Below, one piece after another: positions 1 to 12,100 of a stretch of DNA of 64,000 nucleotides. The position numbers and the translations under genes are program-made. Under the pieces are notes generated by a model, which was not told where the DNA came from, searched no databases, and worked only from the letters and a program-made list of their open reading frames with translations. This DNA is from Limanda limanda (lineage: Eukaryota; Chordata; Actinopteri; Pleuronectiformes; Pleuronectidae): assembly GCF_963576545.1 (NCBI RefSeq), contig NC_083654.1:19198699-19262698 (forward strand). The letters are read 5' to 3'. How positions within the stretch are numbered: position 1 is the stretch's first letter; each line of letters starts with the position of its first letter.

Positions 1-8
1 TATCTCAT

Positions 9-194
9 GTGTGGAGACATTTCACTCCATCCAATGTAGAAGGAAAGGCTGTGTACATTAGCAAATACTGTGCAAAGACCTATGTTAAGAATGACACAAC
101 GATGCAGAAGCATATAGTCAAGTGCCCAAAGTTTCCTCAGGGCTCAAATCAGCCTATAACCAAACAAAATGTTTATATTTATGTCTGTATATGA
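9..194 (+). mobile_element. Degenerate BED zinc-finger fragment of a hAT-type transposase
   Basis: The open frame reads WRHF near its start and ends in a KHIVKC motif, the layout of a BED zinc finger (Trp/Phe, CxxC, HxxxC) as found at the N terminus of hAT transposases and ZBED proteins. Only one cysteine of the expected CxxC pair is visible (ISKYC, with Ser where the first Cys should be). No transposase catalytic region follows before stops and AT-rich sequence. It lies inside usf2 (intron 3 side) on the opposite strand, so it is read as an old insertion remnant and not a gene. Bases 195-350 hold only simple ATTCCCGT-like repeats. Confidence 0.5.
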
Positions 195-350
195 CAAGGT
201 AAATACAGTTAGTATAAATTATCCACAACATTTCCAGTTTATTCTCGTTAATTCCCGTATATTCCCATTTATTCCCGTTATTTCCCGCAACCCTAATGGC
301 TTTTGAATAATTGAGATTTAATAAACTGCTCCTGGGTTTTCCACGCTCAC

Positions 351-2189
351 CTGTCCGCCGCTGCTCTCTGTGCGGAACTGGTACTGCACGTTGTGGTCTC
401 CGAAGGCGCCCTGCGGGACCCCGGTGATGGTCACAGAGGTGTGCTCCTCCGTGCCCACCACGTCGCCTGCAACACAGGTGTCAACACGTTTAATCCAGAG
501 AAGAAGAGTGAAGACAAACAGACACAGAAGCTTCACTTGATTCAAAGTGAAACTGGGTCAGAGGACGTCACATCCACAGATGAAAGGATGTGGCCTCATG
601 CGCCTCCGGCCACATGTGAAGGTTTGATCTGATCTCAGGACGCTTTCGGGTGAACTCAGATCTGAACTCTCTGCTCGACAGATGTTCACGTCGGGTGTGA
701 TCACGGTTAAAGGAGCAAAATCATTCAAGGGGCTGATATCACTGAGTGTGTTTAATGTTTCAATCTAACTCTGTCTACATATTCTTACACTCATAGTATA
801 TTATATTATCTATTGTATAGTCAAATACTTATATTTATACCTCTACTATATATCATATATTATATCATACTCTCTGTATATTCTTTGTATATACAAGTCT
901 ATATACACATATTTATACATGTGTACATGTTATTATTATTATTATATTTACTATTATTATTATATATACTGTTGCTGCCATTATGACTATATACTGCTAT
1001 TATATTGGTATAATTACTATCATTTATAAACATATATTATGTTATATTATATACTATATATACAGTTCTATTTTTATATACTGTCTAACAATAACATTAC
1101 CATCATAGCATCAGTACTATTACCATCATCTTGCCAACTTATCTACCTAGTTATCTTGTGTTTCTGTTTTTACCTCAATATTTTTTATTTTATTCTATTG
1201 TATTGCATTTTATTGTATTCAAATATACCGGCTGCTATGATGACTTAATTTCCCTTCGGGGATGAATAAAGTAATCTATCTATCTATCTATCTATAGCAG
1301 ACTGTTGAAATACGCTTGTCTGTGTTAGATTAAGTTGAAATTAGATTCTCACCTTCCTGTAACTGCTCCACGTCCTCCGATTCCTGTTTGTCGTGACTGG
1401 AAATAAAAAAGAGAAGAAGAAGAAGAGGAAGAAGAGTGAATTCATTTCAATCATCTTCAGTGTGGATTGTCTGTAGTGCAAGCTGTAACAACAAGATGAG
1501 ACAGACGGGCGCCCCCTGGTGGTGATAAGAGAAGATGATGGCTGGAGATATAAAGTAAAGTATAACTGACAGAAATCACATTTACTGCAACTTCCAACTG
1601 GAAAATATGAATAATCTGACTCATAAATACTCAAATGTGTGTGTTTGGATTTGCTGCACCATTAAATACTAACTTATATGAGCAAATATTATGATATAAC
1701 AATAACAACAAGTAAAACACACCCCTGCTGGTTTCATACATGCATTTTAATCCTAAAAAAAGAGCTGCACCAGATGTAGAAGTGCAGGAACTGTGCATGT
1801 GAAATCTGAGCACATGCAGAATGTGTTGGTGTGTGTGTGTGTGTGTGTAATGTGTGTGTCATGTCTGCAGACGTGAGGATGCACCAGCCTCAGGTTCTGC
1901 ACAAATCGTTTCCCTGGATGGGGTTAGGGTTAGTAAAGTATAAGTGACAGAAATCACATTTACTGCAACTTCCAACTGGAAAAATAAGAATGATCTGGCT
2001 CATAAAACTCAAATGTGTGTGTTTGGATTTGCTGCACCATTAAATACTAACTTATATGAGCATATATTATGATATAACAATAACAACAACAAGTAAAACT
2101 CACCCCTGATGGTTTCATACATGCATTTTAATCCTAAAAAAAGAGCTGCAACAGATATAGAAGTGCAGGAACTGTGCATGTGAAATCTA

Positions 2190-2267
<78 letters not shown>

Positions 2268-2542
2268 GTCATGTCTGCAGACGTGAGGATGCACCAGCCT
2301 CAGGTTCTGCACAAATCGTTTCCCTGGATGGGGTTAAGGGTTAGACTCATCCCGGGGACCAGGCTCTAAACCCGGCTGGGGGGGACCAGGTATGTGCAGG
2401 TGGGTGGGGTGATGGGGCGGGGGGAATGGATGTGTGCAAGGTGTCCCAGGCCGAGCAGGGACTGACTGAAGAAGACCCCCGGGGGGGACAGGAAGCGTCC
2501 TCACCTCGCCGAGCTGTCCAGACTCTGCTCCAGCATCTCCAT
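351..2542 (-). CDS. usf2: Upstream stimulatory factor 2, N-terminal part (3 exons, partial)
   Basis: USF2 is a nuclear bHLH-leucine-zipper factor that binds E-boxes (CACGTG) as a homodimer or with USF1. Three exons on the minus strand join in phase: 2542-2505 (starts MEMLEQSLDSSA), 1396-1353 (HDKQESEDVEQLQE) and 466-351 (from GDVVGTEE to FRTESSGGQ), giving residues 1-66. Each has AG/GT borders (donors GTGAGG, GTGAGA, GTGAGC). The FGDHNVQYQFRTE block and the HDK...ELQEG-like block match remembered USF2 and fit USF1 less well. The activation domain, USR, bHLH and zipper exons must lie left of base 1. The chosen ATG is followed by a second in-frame ATG two codons on. Introns 1 and 2 are occupied by repeats. 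Confidence 0.8.
772..1298 (+). mobile_element. LINE-like 3' fragment ending in a (TATC)n tail
   Basis: An AT-rich non-coding block ends in TTCCCTTCGGGGATGAATAA and a short (ATCT)n run, the style of 3' tail seen on fish non-LTR retrotransposons of the L2/CR1 group. The body from about 775 to 1165 recurs in reverse complement at 43253-43663 with long near-identical runs, which shows that it is a dispersed repeat. It sits in usf2 intron 2. Bases 467-771 between it and exon 3 hold nothing recognisable apart from a short fragment near 714-740 that resembles part of the repeat at 35008-35325. Confidence 0.6.
1552..2345. repeat. Direct tandem duplication of about 390-410 bp in usf2 intron 1
   Basis: The block from about 1552 to 1932 (starting with a GTAAAGTATAA-like string and ending at CCCTGGATGGGGTTAGGGTT) is repeated directly from 1934 to 2345 with high identity. 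Both copies contain the same TTTGGATTTGCTGCACCATT stretch, a (TG)n run and the ATGTCTGCAGACGTGAGG string. They differ mainly in (TG)n length: about 20 bp in copy 1 and about 75 bp in copy 2 (2191-2265). Spurious ORFs in both copies share a peptide because the DNA is duplicated. Confidence 0.85.
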
Positions 2543-3480
2543 GGAGCTGGTGGTGGGTGGTGGGTGATGGGAGGGTGGAGGAGGAGGAGGCACCGGGCTT
2601 CAGCCACACGGATTCCCGCAGATGGAAGGCTCTGATCACGGGGACAAACACACGGGTCATGTGAGGAAGACAGTCCAGGACACGTGAGGCGGCGAGCAGG
2701 GTAGAGAAGCTCAAAATGGAGGCCGAGGTGCAGCAGCTCGGATCCGGGCTCTGAGGACCAACCAGGGCCGGGTGGTGGTGCTGCTGCTTCCCCCCGGGGG
2801 CTGTGGAGCTCCTGGTGCCGGGGTAGGACTCCTCTTCCCCTCCCGGTGGGATCCTGGATGCTCAGATTGCAGGATTGTCTCCGTGTTGAGGATCCAGTGG
2901 AAGTCGGGTTCGCCCTTGGTTTCCTTTTTCTCTGCTCCGGCGCACAGCTGCTGTTTATCCGCGGAAAGCTGCAGCTCAGCGGGCAACAAGACGCGGAGTG
3001 GATCCATCCTGCAGCTTTTCACCCACCGGAATCCTCTGGTTGTGTCACTTTTTAATGCCACATTTGCTGCTGTTGTATTGTTCAACTTTTGCACGAAAAA
3101 AAAAATATTTCACACGGTGTCAGCTGCCTTTTTTTTGTGCATGTGACTCGTTTTGCGGCTGGAAGCGGTGTTTTCATCCACTTTTGGACACACAACCTGC
3201 ACACATGGGTTCGGTAAACAACACACACGTATTCCACATCATCGTCCACGTGTAACAACACACACACGAGCTGTCAATCAGCTGCTCAGGGGGGGTTTCT
3301 CCTGTTTTCTGCCCAGGTGACCGCGGGGATCCAATCCGGGTTTTCCCTCGGACCACATGACCACGAACACAGGCTCCTCGTAACTCACCAGGTTTTATGT
3401 CGTGTTCGACAGCGAGAAGAAGCTTTTTCTTACATATACAGATATTAGATATTATACAGAAACACAGATTGGTGAAGGTT
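2543..3480 (-). promoter_or_regulatory. GC-rich 5' region and presumed promoter of usf2
   Basis: The stretch upstream of the usf2 start codon is GC- and CpG-rich to about 3000 (many CCGG, GCGG and CGCGG strings) and then fades into AT-richer sequence, as expected of a CpG-island promoter. Several long overlapping ORFs exist on both strands but have low-complexity Pro/Ser/Gly composition typical of GC-rich non-coding DNA. No transcription start can be fixed from sequence alone; an untranslated exon is possible. Confidence 0.4.
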
Positions 3481-5530
3481 GAGGTGGAGAAGAACAGCTG
3501 GTGGTGTTTCCATGAGATCCAGGACGAAGCTGGAGGAGCTGCTGGTGCTTCTGTCAGCTGAGGACTCACACATTTCAATTGTTTATTATCAAATGCACAA
3601 CAATAACATCAAGCAGTCGCTGGCAATGAGATTCTTGGGTCACAGGCTCTCTTCTAGCAATGCTCAGAGTATTACAAGCAAAAAAAATAATATCAAATAG
3701 AATATCAAACATTTTAAATAGAAAATAAAATGTATATGATAAAAAGGTAACTTCAGTCTAACCAGTTCAAATTATGGAGAAATATTCAATCCACAGACTT
3801 GACTTAAAATCCAGGTCTCACTTCTCCCAGATTACTAACACCAGTTCAGGCGGAAAGGTAAGAGTGAGAAAAAATACATTCTAGTTAGTTATATTTGCAA
3901 AATCGTAAAATTCACAAGCTTTGTACAGAAATTAGCCAGCTGCTGCAAAGGAAACATGCAACTCACTCATGTTAACAAATGCATCAAGTAAAATGGACTT
4001 CATTTGATTTGGTCGATACATTAAATAGATGTCAATACATGATATATATATACACATGAAAAAACAATAGTGCAATTACGTGCATGTACATTCATCATTA
4101 AACGCACATTTTTCATTTTCTTTTGTCGACAGGCGAATCCGCTGCAGCCAAAGCTGGAAAATCGTGATATCAAAACCTCATTTTACAGTTTGCAAACAAC
4201 AGGAAGAGCTTTGTGAACAATAAAACAACAGGAGTCAGTCATTTACGCTTCAAAATCCACCAAACCTCCCACTGTGATGTAGACTCAAGCAAAGCAGGAA
4301 CATAGGAAGAGAGAGAAAGTCCTCACAAGCACAACAAGTACAAACAAGTGGGTCAATATACTGGAATGACACTCAGCTAAGGCCCAACACTCAATTCAAA
4401 ATCCAATAATTATATCTATGCAACCCTTTAATGGGTTCTTTCTTGGCCCATGTTCCTAAACCTCTCCACCAGAGCTGCTCTCAGACCTGCTCTGAAGTCT
4501 AACATAAGCCCAACCCTGTATAGTTCCCTGGTAAAATGTCCGGAAAATGTAAAAGGTTTTTATTTGTCATAAAATCTGGATCTGCACATCTGCATTCGCC
4601 CAATTTTTATTCAATTTTCCATGCTTTCTGTTCGGTGGAAACCGGTTTTGCTTGATCCTGCAAACAAACACCTTTGGTCCTCCCCCAAATAAATCAATAA
4701 TCGACTGTGTGGCCCTGTTGACCATTGAGCTAAAGGCCTTGACCATGTTGCACTGCTGTTCTTCATCCCTCTATCCTGTCTCCCAGTCTGACTTCCTGTC
4801 TCTCTACTCTCCAATAAAGGCAAAGCATCATGAAATAAATATTTAAACATGAAATACATACATTGAGGATATAATCCCTCTCATACTCACACTGAGCCCA
4901 CGACTGCCGATGAGGGATCACACATCTGATTTTAAAGGCTCACGAAAATGAAATATCTGAGACACAAAAGTACACTTTTACAGACTTAGAGTCCAACGTA
5001 TCAACATTTTAATCATTTAGAAAAATGTAATTTGAGAAAATATATAATAAAATTCAGTTTGCAGAATAAACCCAGTGTCTGAAGTCGGCTGATCATCACA
5101 ATATAAATATTATATTACTATCACATTTTAACAGGCTGGATATCATGTGCATCATTTCCAGAGGACAGAGGCCGTTTCAGGTCTTTTGAAACATGAAGTT
5201 CTCCCCAGAAGGAGTCGGTACAGATCGGGTTCAAGATATTGAATATTTTTAGAATATTTGAAGAAATCAAAATCTCTGGAGGCGACGTTACATAAAAAAA
5301 CAAGTGTCTTAAGACTCTAGTTCTGTTTTTTCAGGGTCGAAATAAAAAAAGTCTGACACCTCTTGTGCAACTTTTAACTTCACAGGGAAACATGAGCAGT
5401 GCGGGTTTGAGTCAAATACTGTAAATGACTCAAACTCAACTCCCAAACAACAGATCTGCCTAAAATGATCCCTCGCTGTTGTGTGTGTCTTTGAGTGGAC
5501 GGTGACTCATTCATCCAGCTTGCACAGCCA
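3481..5530. other. Intergenic spacer between usf2 and lmna, with repeat tails
   Basis: No gene is visible. From about 3575 to 3720 the sequence starts TTTATTATCAAATGCACAAC and looks like the reverse complement of a retroelement 3' end (AATAAA-type tail on the minus strand). From about 4600 to 4850 another repeat-like 3' end is seen (CTCTCCAATAAAGGCAAAG). The rest is AT-rich single-copy-looking DNA. Bases 5531-5572 form a (GA)n tract just upstream of the lmna untranslated exon. Confidence 0.5.
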
Positions 5531-5538
5531 GAGAGAGA

Positions 5539-5539
<1 letters not shown>

Positions 5540-5569
<30 letters not shown>

Positions 5570-5792
5570 GAACAACCACAGTGCCAAACTTGAGGCCAAC
5601 CTCTCTCCTCCCATCTCATTCTTTCCTACATGGGCACTCGCAGTTTGCAGACAGCGCAGTAACAGACCGAACTCTGTTGGAGAACGAAGACAGACAGAAA
5701 CTCACATCACCGGAAGATAAAGAAAACTCAGAGAAGATCCAACAAACATCCTCGGAGCAAACTTCTGTCATCCTCTCAGCAGCTCTACGAAG
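5540..5792 (+). promoter_or_regulatory. lmna: Candidate lmna promoter edge and untranslated first exon
   Basis: A good donor (GAAG|GTAAAA at 5793) follows a stretch without in-frame Met-initiated lamin sequence. The matching acceptor is TCTCTCCAACAG ending at 6122, 15 bases before the lamin ATG. This supports a 5' UTR split by a 330-bp intron (5793-6122). The 5' limit of the exon is a guess, because no TATA box is clear. The (GA)n tract at 5531-5572 is immediately upstream. Confidence 0.4.
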
Positions 5793-6137
5793 GTAAAACC
5801 TGCCAAAAGAAACCTGATGTCTTTTGTGCAAAGACTTAACATAGATTTCTTTGGGTGGAGTCGATGACCCCTCCCATGCTGTTCGATGAATGATGACCCA
5901 TCGACTCTGGTGTTGAAGTCACGATTTAAAATTAAACTTCACAGCCTCTCGAGGTTCTCAGATGCATGACAGGTTTTTTCATTTTCAACTTTGACCACTT
6001 TCTGTAAAAGTCCCCTATTTGCATATTTACACTGGAATTATCAAATTCCTCTATTTACTGTGGTTGAAAAAGAAGCTGATTTAGAGTCAGCAGGTTGATA
6101 ATCATGATTTTCTCTCCAACAGTAACAGATCGGTGCA

Positions 6138-9100
6138 ATGGCGACACCCAAAAACACCCCGCGAGGTGCCAGCTCCCCGATCTCCCCCAACCGCATCACC
6201 CGGCTGCAGGAGAAGCAGGACCTGTCCAACCTCAACGACCGCCTGGCCGTGTACATCGACAAGGTCCGCTACCTGGAGAACGAGAACGCCGGCCTGCGTC
6301 TGCGCATCACCGAGTCCGAGACGGAGGTCAGCCGGGAGCTGACGGGCCTGAAGGCCGCCTACGAGACCGAGCTGGCCGATGCCCGTCAGACGCTGGACTC
6401 CGTGGCCAAGGAGCGAGCCCGTCTGCAGCTGGAGCTCGGGAAGCTGAAGGACGACCACAAGGAGCTGAAAGCCAGGTGGGACACTGCTGAGGTCCAAATC
6501 TACATCTAACACAGTTTGTTTTGTACATGTGCGAGCAGAGAAAAAGTAGGATTATTTTCAATATAGTTATAAGTGATATTTACTAGGGGGGGTAAGGGGT
6601 GCCCATCCTTTTAGGGCCTTGAAATCCTTAAAACCACCCCTGTGTGTTGCCAGGGCGTATATAACCTTTAAAAGACAAAATATTCCTCTTAGAAATGAAA
6701 AGCTTAGTTCATCAGCAAATAAATAAAGTGGTATATAAAATAAGCAGCGCTATTTATATACAATGTTGGCTCCAGTGACGAGACAAAGAATTAACACGTG
6801 GCCCCTTTAAGGGCTTTTAATGATACAGTCTCATTACTCTGGTATGTGCAGTGGTTTATTGTCGCTAATTTTAGCAATAGACAGATAAAGATGTGTAACT
6901 GAATCACAGTCAGTCCTTCTCTCACTTTTTACTCTTATGACCACAATACCTGTCGTTTAGGTAAAGTAATTATAAGTAAAGTAGGATTATTTTTAAACAG
7001 CAAGGAGCTTCAACTAGTCGCCTCTTTTCCAATAAAGGCTTTTGGTCAAAATCAAAATGGATATAAACCCGTGATCCAGATATTTATTTATATCTGATGA
7101 TCATGAAAGGAAACATCTTTCCCCCGAAGCTCCTGAAACCTTCGTCTTCAGCCAAATCTTCCTCAGTTTGCTTCATTCATTCCTGCGTCTGTGCCCGAGT
7201 GAAAGTCTAAAACATGTGATTAACAACGATGAGTCATTAGCTCCTTTTAAACGATGCTGGTTTAACTTCTGCTGAGACATTTCTGCTGCTGCCGCTGCCA
7301 CTCCCTGGCGTTCACATGCCCTCCTCATTGCTCACTCCTTCACGTTAGACTTCCACTCCGTCTCCTTCCTGTGCCGCCACATCCAGAGCCTGATGACTAA
7401 CTCTTTCCCCGGGTTTCTCCTCCTTCAGCAAAGCAATCATTATACACACAATACGTGGCAGCAGCTCCTGCCGCCATTACTTTTTCCATAAATATTGAGA
7501 TGATGGCCCTGGTGTGTTTGGCAGGAGTCACGCCGTTGCCATGGCAGCTTCTCAGCTCAACGCCAAAGGCTGTGGCTTGTGGCGACCAGATACACGGGCC
7601 TGGCAGCGGAGCCTTGTGGTCTATGAGTCATATGCACCGAGGTCTTTCCCAAAGATTCAAAAATAGCTCATATTTGAGTCTGTAAAGGAAACTGCAGGAA
7701 CACAGTTTCCACTTGGTTCTTAAGTTACAAGAAAAGGCGAATGTCCTCTATTGACCCTGTTGGCCTCTCTTCTGTCGCAGGAACACCAAGAAGGAGTCGG
7801 AGTTGGCCGGAGCGCTGCAGAGGGTCAAAGACCTGGAGGCTCTGCTGAACTCGAAGGACGCGTCTCTGACCACGGCCCTGGGGGAGAAGCGGAACGTGGA
7901 GGTGGAGAACCGGGACCTGAGGGCCCAGGTTGCCAAGGTACACTGGATCCCACGCTCCCAGTTCAAACCGCCCAGTGGAAACACATCTGGGCTCAATACT
8001 GCACAGGCGGCCGACAGGACACCCAGCGTTCAGTTTGTCCCTCAGCTTCCTCCTTTGTGTTTTCCACATCAGGGACTCTGTTACAACCGGTTCTTTTACT
8101 TGTGCCACCACTATGTGTTTTTGAGAGGCCTGAGTTCAGCATGGAGACTCTGTCAGGGCCACGTGAGCTCAGATGTTTTGATTAAATGACAGTTTTCCTC
8201 ATAGATTTATATATAAAGGCTAGATGTCACGTTCGACGGAGCCGGACATCCGCACATGGCGGCCATCTTGCTAGGGGGGAGCTCGCTCACCCATAACATT
8301 GTGTTGGTAGTGGTAAATAACCATAACTTGCTCAATTTTCAACCGATTTTTAAACGATCTGGTTTGTTATAAACGTCAGAGATGTAGTTATGACACTGCA
8401 TACATTATTCATATTTTTTTTAGAAAATAACATAATTATTCATAAGTATGCAGTGTCATATCTACATCTCTGACGTTTATAACAAACCAGATCGTTTAAA
8501 AATCGGTTGAAAATTGAGCAAGTTATGGTTATTTACCACTACCAACACAATGTTATGGGTGAGCGAGCTGCCCCCTAGCAAGATGGCCGCCATGTGCGGA
8601 CGTTCGTCTCCGTTGGCCGGCAACGCAGACAAGACATCTAGTCTTTATATATAAATCTATTTTTCCTGCTCTCATGCCAACTTTTTAGAATAAACAAAAA
8701 CATGCACTAACCACAGTGTGTTTACTGCATAGTTCTGCATTGCACGGCCTGTTTATGTGTATGTTTTTTCATTTGCTTTGAACTAATATTCCGTTTCTTG
8801 TTGGCTGGTTTAGCTGGACACCAGTTTGAATGATGCCAAGAAGAAGCTGCAGGAGGAGATGCTGAGGAGAGTGGACGGAGAGAATCGCATCCAGACTCTC
8901 AAGGAGGAGCTCGAGTTCCAGAAGAGCCTCCAGGCGGAGGTCAGAGAGGAACCCTCATCCCCACCTTTCACCTTCTCCCCCATCATGTGTGCTGAACATA
9001 TTTTGTAACTCTCCACCAGGAGCTGCGGGAGATAAAGCGGCGTCATGAGTCTCGTATGGTGGAGTTGGACAACGGCCACCAGCAGGACTTTGAGAGCAAA

Positions 9101-12100
9101 CTGGCGGAGGCGCTGGTGGATTTGCGTTCCCAGCACGAGCTGCAGATCAACATGTACAAGGACGATGTTGGGAAGACGTACAACTCCAAGGTGGGCCTTT
9201 GATTTAATGTGAACATTTTAAAATGACAAACAGCAAAGATTAAATAAATACACAATAAAAACATCATATCTCAGAAGTACAGCAGCAGTTTCTCAAATTA
9301 GTTGCAATCGAGCAAAATGATACACACATCACTCTGTGTGAAGTAACAGTCTCTTCTCAGTTTCATGGATCTTCCTCCTCGTTGTTTGTCTTCCTCAGCT
9401 GGAGAACGCTCGGCAGTCGGCGGACAGGAGCAGCCACCTGGTGGGAGAAGCTCACGAGGAGCTGCAGCAGACACGGATCCGTCTGGAGTCCTCGTCCTCT
9501 CAGCTCAGCCAGCTGCAGAAACAGGTTCTCAGAAACAAACAGATCCACATTCAGAGTCTCCACATCACTCATTGCTCAAGATCCTCATCTTAATGCATTT
9601 GCACCAAACATCATATGTCTTTGTGAGAAAAAGTTATGTAAAGTTGTCTATTCCGTCACTTTGACCCTTTTTCCATCAAATTGAACACTGAGTTTTACAT
9701 TTCTCTTGCATTTTCCTGCTGATTTTTTAGTTTTCTGTCTCTTAATGAACTCGTCTGCTCCTGATCCAGCTGGCGGCCTGTGAGGCGAAGGTGAGGGACA
9801 TGGAGGCCGCTCTGTCCCGGGAGCGGGACACCACCCGTCGCCTGCTGGGAGACAAGGACAGAGAGATGGGTGAGATGAGGCAGCGGATGCAGCAGCAGCT
9901 GGATGAGTATCAGGAGCTGCTGGATGTCAAGCTGGCTCTGGATATGGAGATATGTGCCTACAGGAAGCTGCTGGAGGGTGAAGAGCAGAGGTAGGTTGAG
10001 TCTCCACAGCAAAATCTGTAGTGTTGTTGTTTCAGTGTTAATATTTTTGAGTTGGTGGGTGTTGATGTTGGAGTTGTTTTAACACCACTAGTGTTAAAAA
10101 AGCTCTGCGAGCGTTGTCAATCAAGCGAGTTAAATGTTAACATCTGTGACTGAGTTAGATTCACTTCAGGTGGAGTTGATCATAAAATATGGGAGGAGCT
10201 TCACCACAAATCTCTGCATTCAATGAACCATAACAAAATTCCTCGGCTCTCTTTATCAAGACAGGTGTGAGACTAACCCTCGGTCTCATTTTAGTGTTAA
10301 AAATACACTTTAATGTGTCATAAAATAACACTATGTATGTTAAAAATTAACACTCACAGTGAAAGGGAATAACACAATTTAGAGTTAAAGGTGCACTTAT
10401 GTGGTGTCATAAAATAACACCAAGGGTGTCAAATATTTATCACTGTTAAAGAGTTAAAATATTAACACTTTTCAAAGTGTAATTTTAACTCAGAATCCGT
10501 GAGGATTATATAGAATTTAACACTCTGTGAGTTGAATTAACACTCCTGATTTTGCTGTCTCTGCTGTGGGGTCAAGAGGACTTAACTCAATAGAACCAGA
10601 GTTTTGCAGCAATAGGAGAGTTTCAGTTCTACCTCTTTGTCTTTATCTCCATCCCTCTACCATGTGTGTCCCTGCAGACTGCGGCTGTCCCCCAGTCCTC
10701 CGCCCACCAGAGCGGCAGGAGGTCGTTCCTCTTCCTCGGCAGCTCACTCTCGATCCGTCCACTGCAGCGCTCAGAGCTCTGCCACCAAGAGGCGCCGGGC
10801 CAACGACACGGACAGCGAGGCCTCCAGCTTCGCGGGAGGAGCTGTGGCTCGCACTCGAGTCACCCAGCAGGCGTCGGCCAGCGGGCGGGTCACCGTGGAG
10901 GAGGTGGACCAGGAGGGGAAATATGTCCGACTCAGCAACAAAGCAGATGAGGTGAGAAGAGGAACATATTGGTGGGAGGATGAAACATGATTTACCTTCC
11001 ATTCAACCATCAACTTTCTCCTGCAGGATCAGAATCTGGGGAGCTGGCAGGTGAGGCGACAGGTGGGGTCGGGCGCAGCCATCAGCTTCAAGTTCCCGGC
11101 TAAGTTCACCCTGAAGGCCGGGCAGAGGGTGACGGTGAGCAGCACCTTCATTCAGCTCCATCACTGATCTGGACTCAGTGAACACACTGACAGTCATCAC
11201 ACCCAACACTGTGTGTGTTTCATGGCTTTCAGATCTGGGCCTCTGGTGCAGGCGGAGCCCACAATCCTCCCTCGGACCTGGTGTGGAAGACCCAGACGTC
11301 CTGGGGAACCGGGGACGTGCTGCAGACGACTCTGATCAGTGCCAGCGGAGACGTGCGTAACCTTATTTAAACATGAAGCTCATATGATAACAAGGGCTGG
11401 GCAAGTTAACTCGTTTTAATCGAGTTAACTCCAGTGATGAGTTAACTCGATTGTTTATCCGCCAATTATTTTCTTTTTTCCTGTTCTGCAGCAGTCAGCA
11501 ACAGACTTTCACAAAATAAAAGCCTGACTTTCACAATAAAACAATAAATAATCAAACCTGAGTTAATGCGAGATAAAATAATTAATCGAGTTAACTCATC
11601 ACTTGAGTTAACTCGATTGAAACGAGTTAACTTGCCCAGCCCTAATGATAACATAAATTTTAACTTTAACATGTAAATGCACCACAGCGATAGCAGCCGC
11701 CCCCACACCCCCCCCCCCCCCCCCACACACACACACCTTCTCCACTGACTATACTTCCCCCCTCCACCCTGGCGTGGACTGCCACACCCCCTCCTCCAAC
11801 CACTGAACATTTGAACATTCGTACATTTGCACTGACTGTTACTTCGTTTTTACTACTGTATTATCCCTCCTATAGTGTATTCATATTTATATATATTTAT
11901 ATTTGTATCCTGCTCATAGTGTGTTCATCGTCCCTATATCTTACAATTCCTGTTAATACTGTAATACTCCATATATATTTCTTACTGTACAGATCTTATT
12001 CATTACATTTTCACTTTAATATGCACAATACTCATATACTTCTTATTGCCACACACCCTCCTCCAACCACTGATCATTTGAACATTTGTACATTTGCACT

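Noticed and set aside
351..466. Assignment of the first gene to usf1
   Set aside because: FGDHNVQYQFRTE and HDK...ELQEG-like blocks match USF2; remembered USF1 has FPDPNVKYVFRTE here.
2334..3146. Several overlapping ORFs of 70-127 aa on both strands
   Set aside because: They lie in the GC-rich 5' region of usf2, overlap each other in conflicting frames and have Pro/Gly/Ser-rich random composition.
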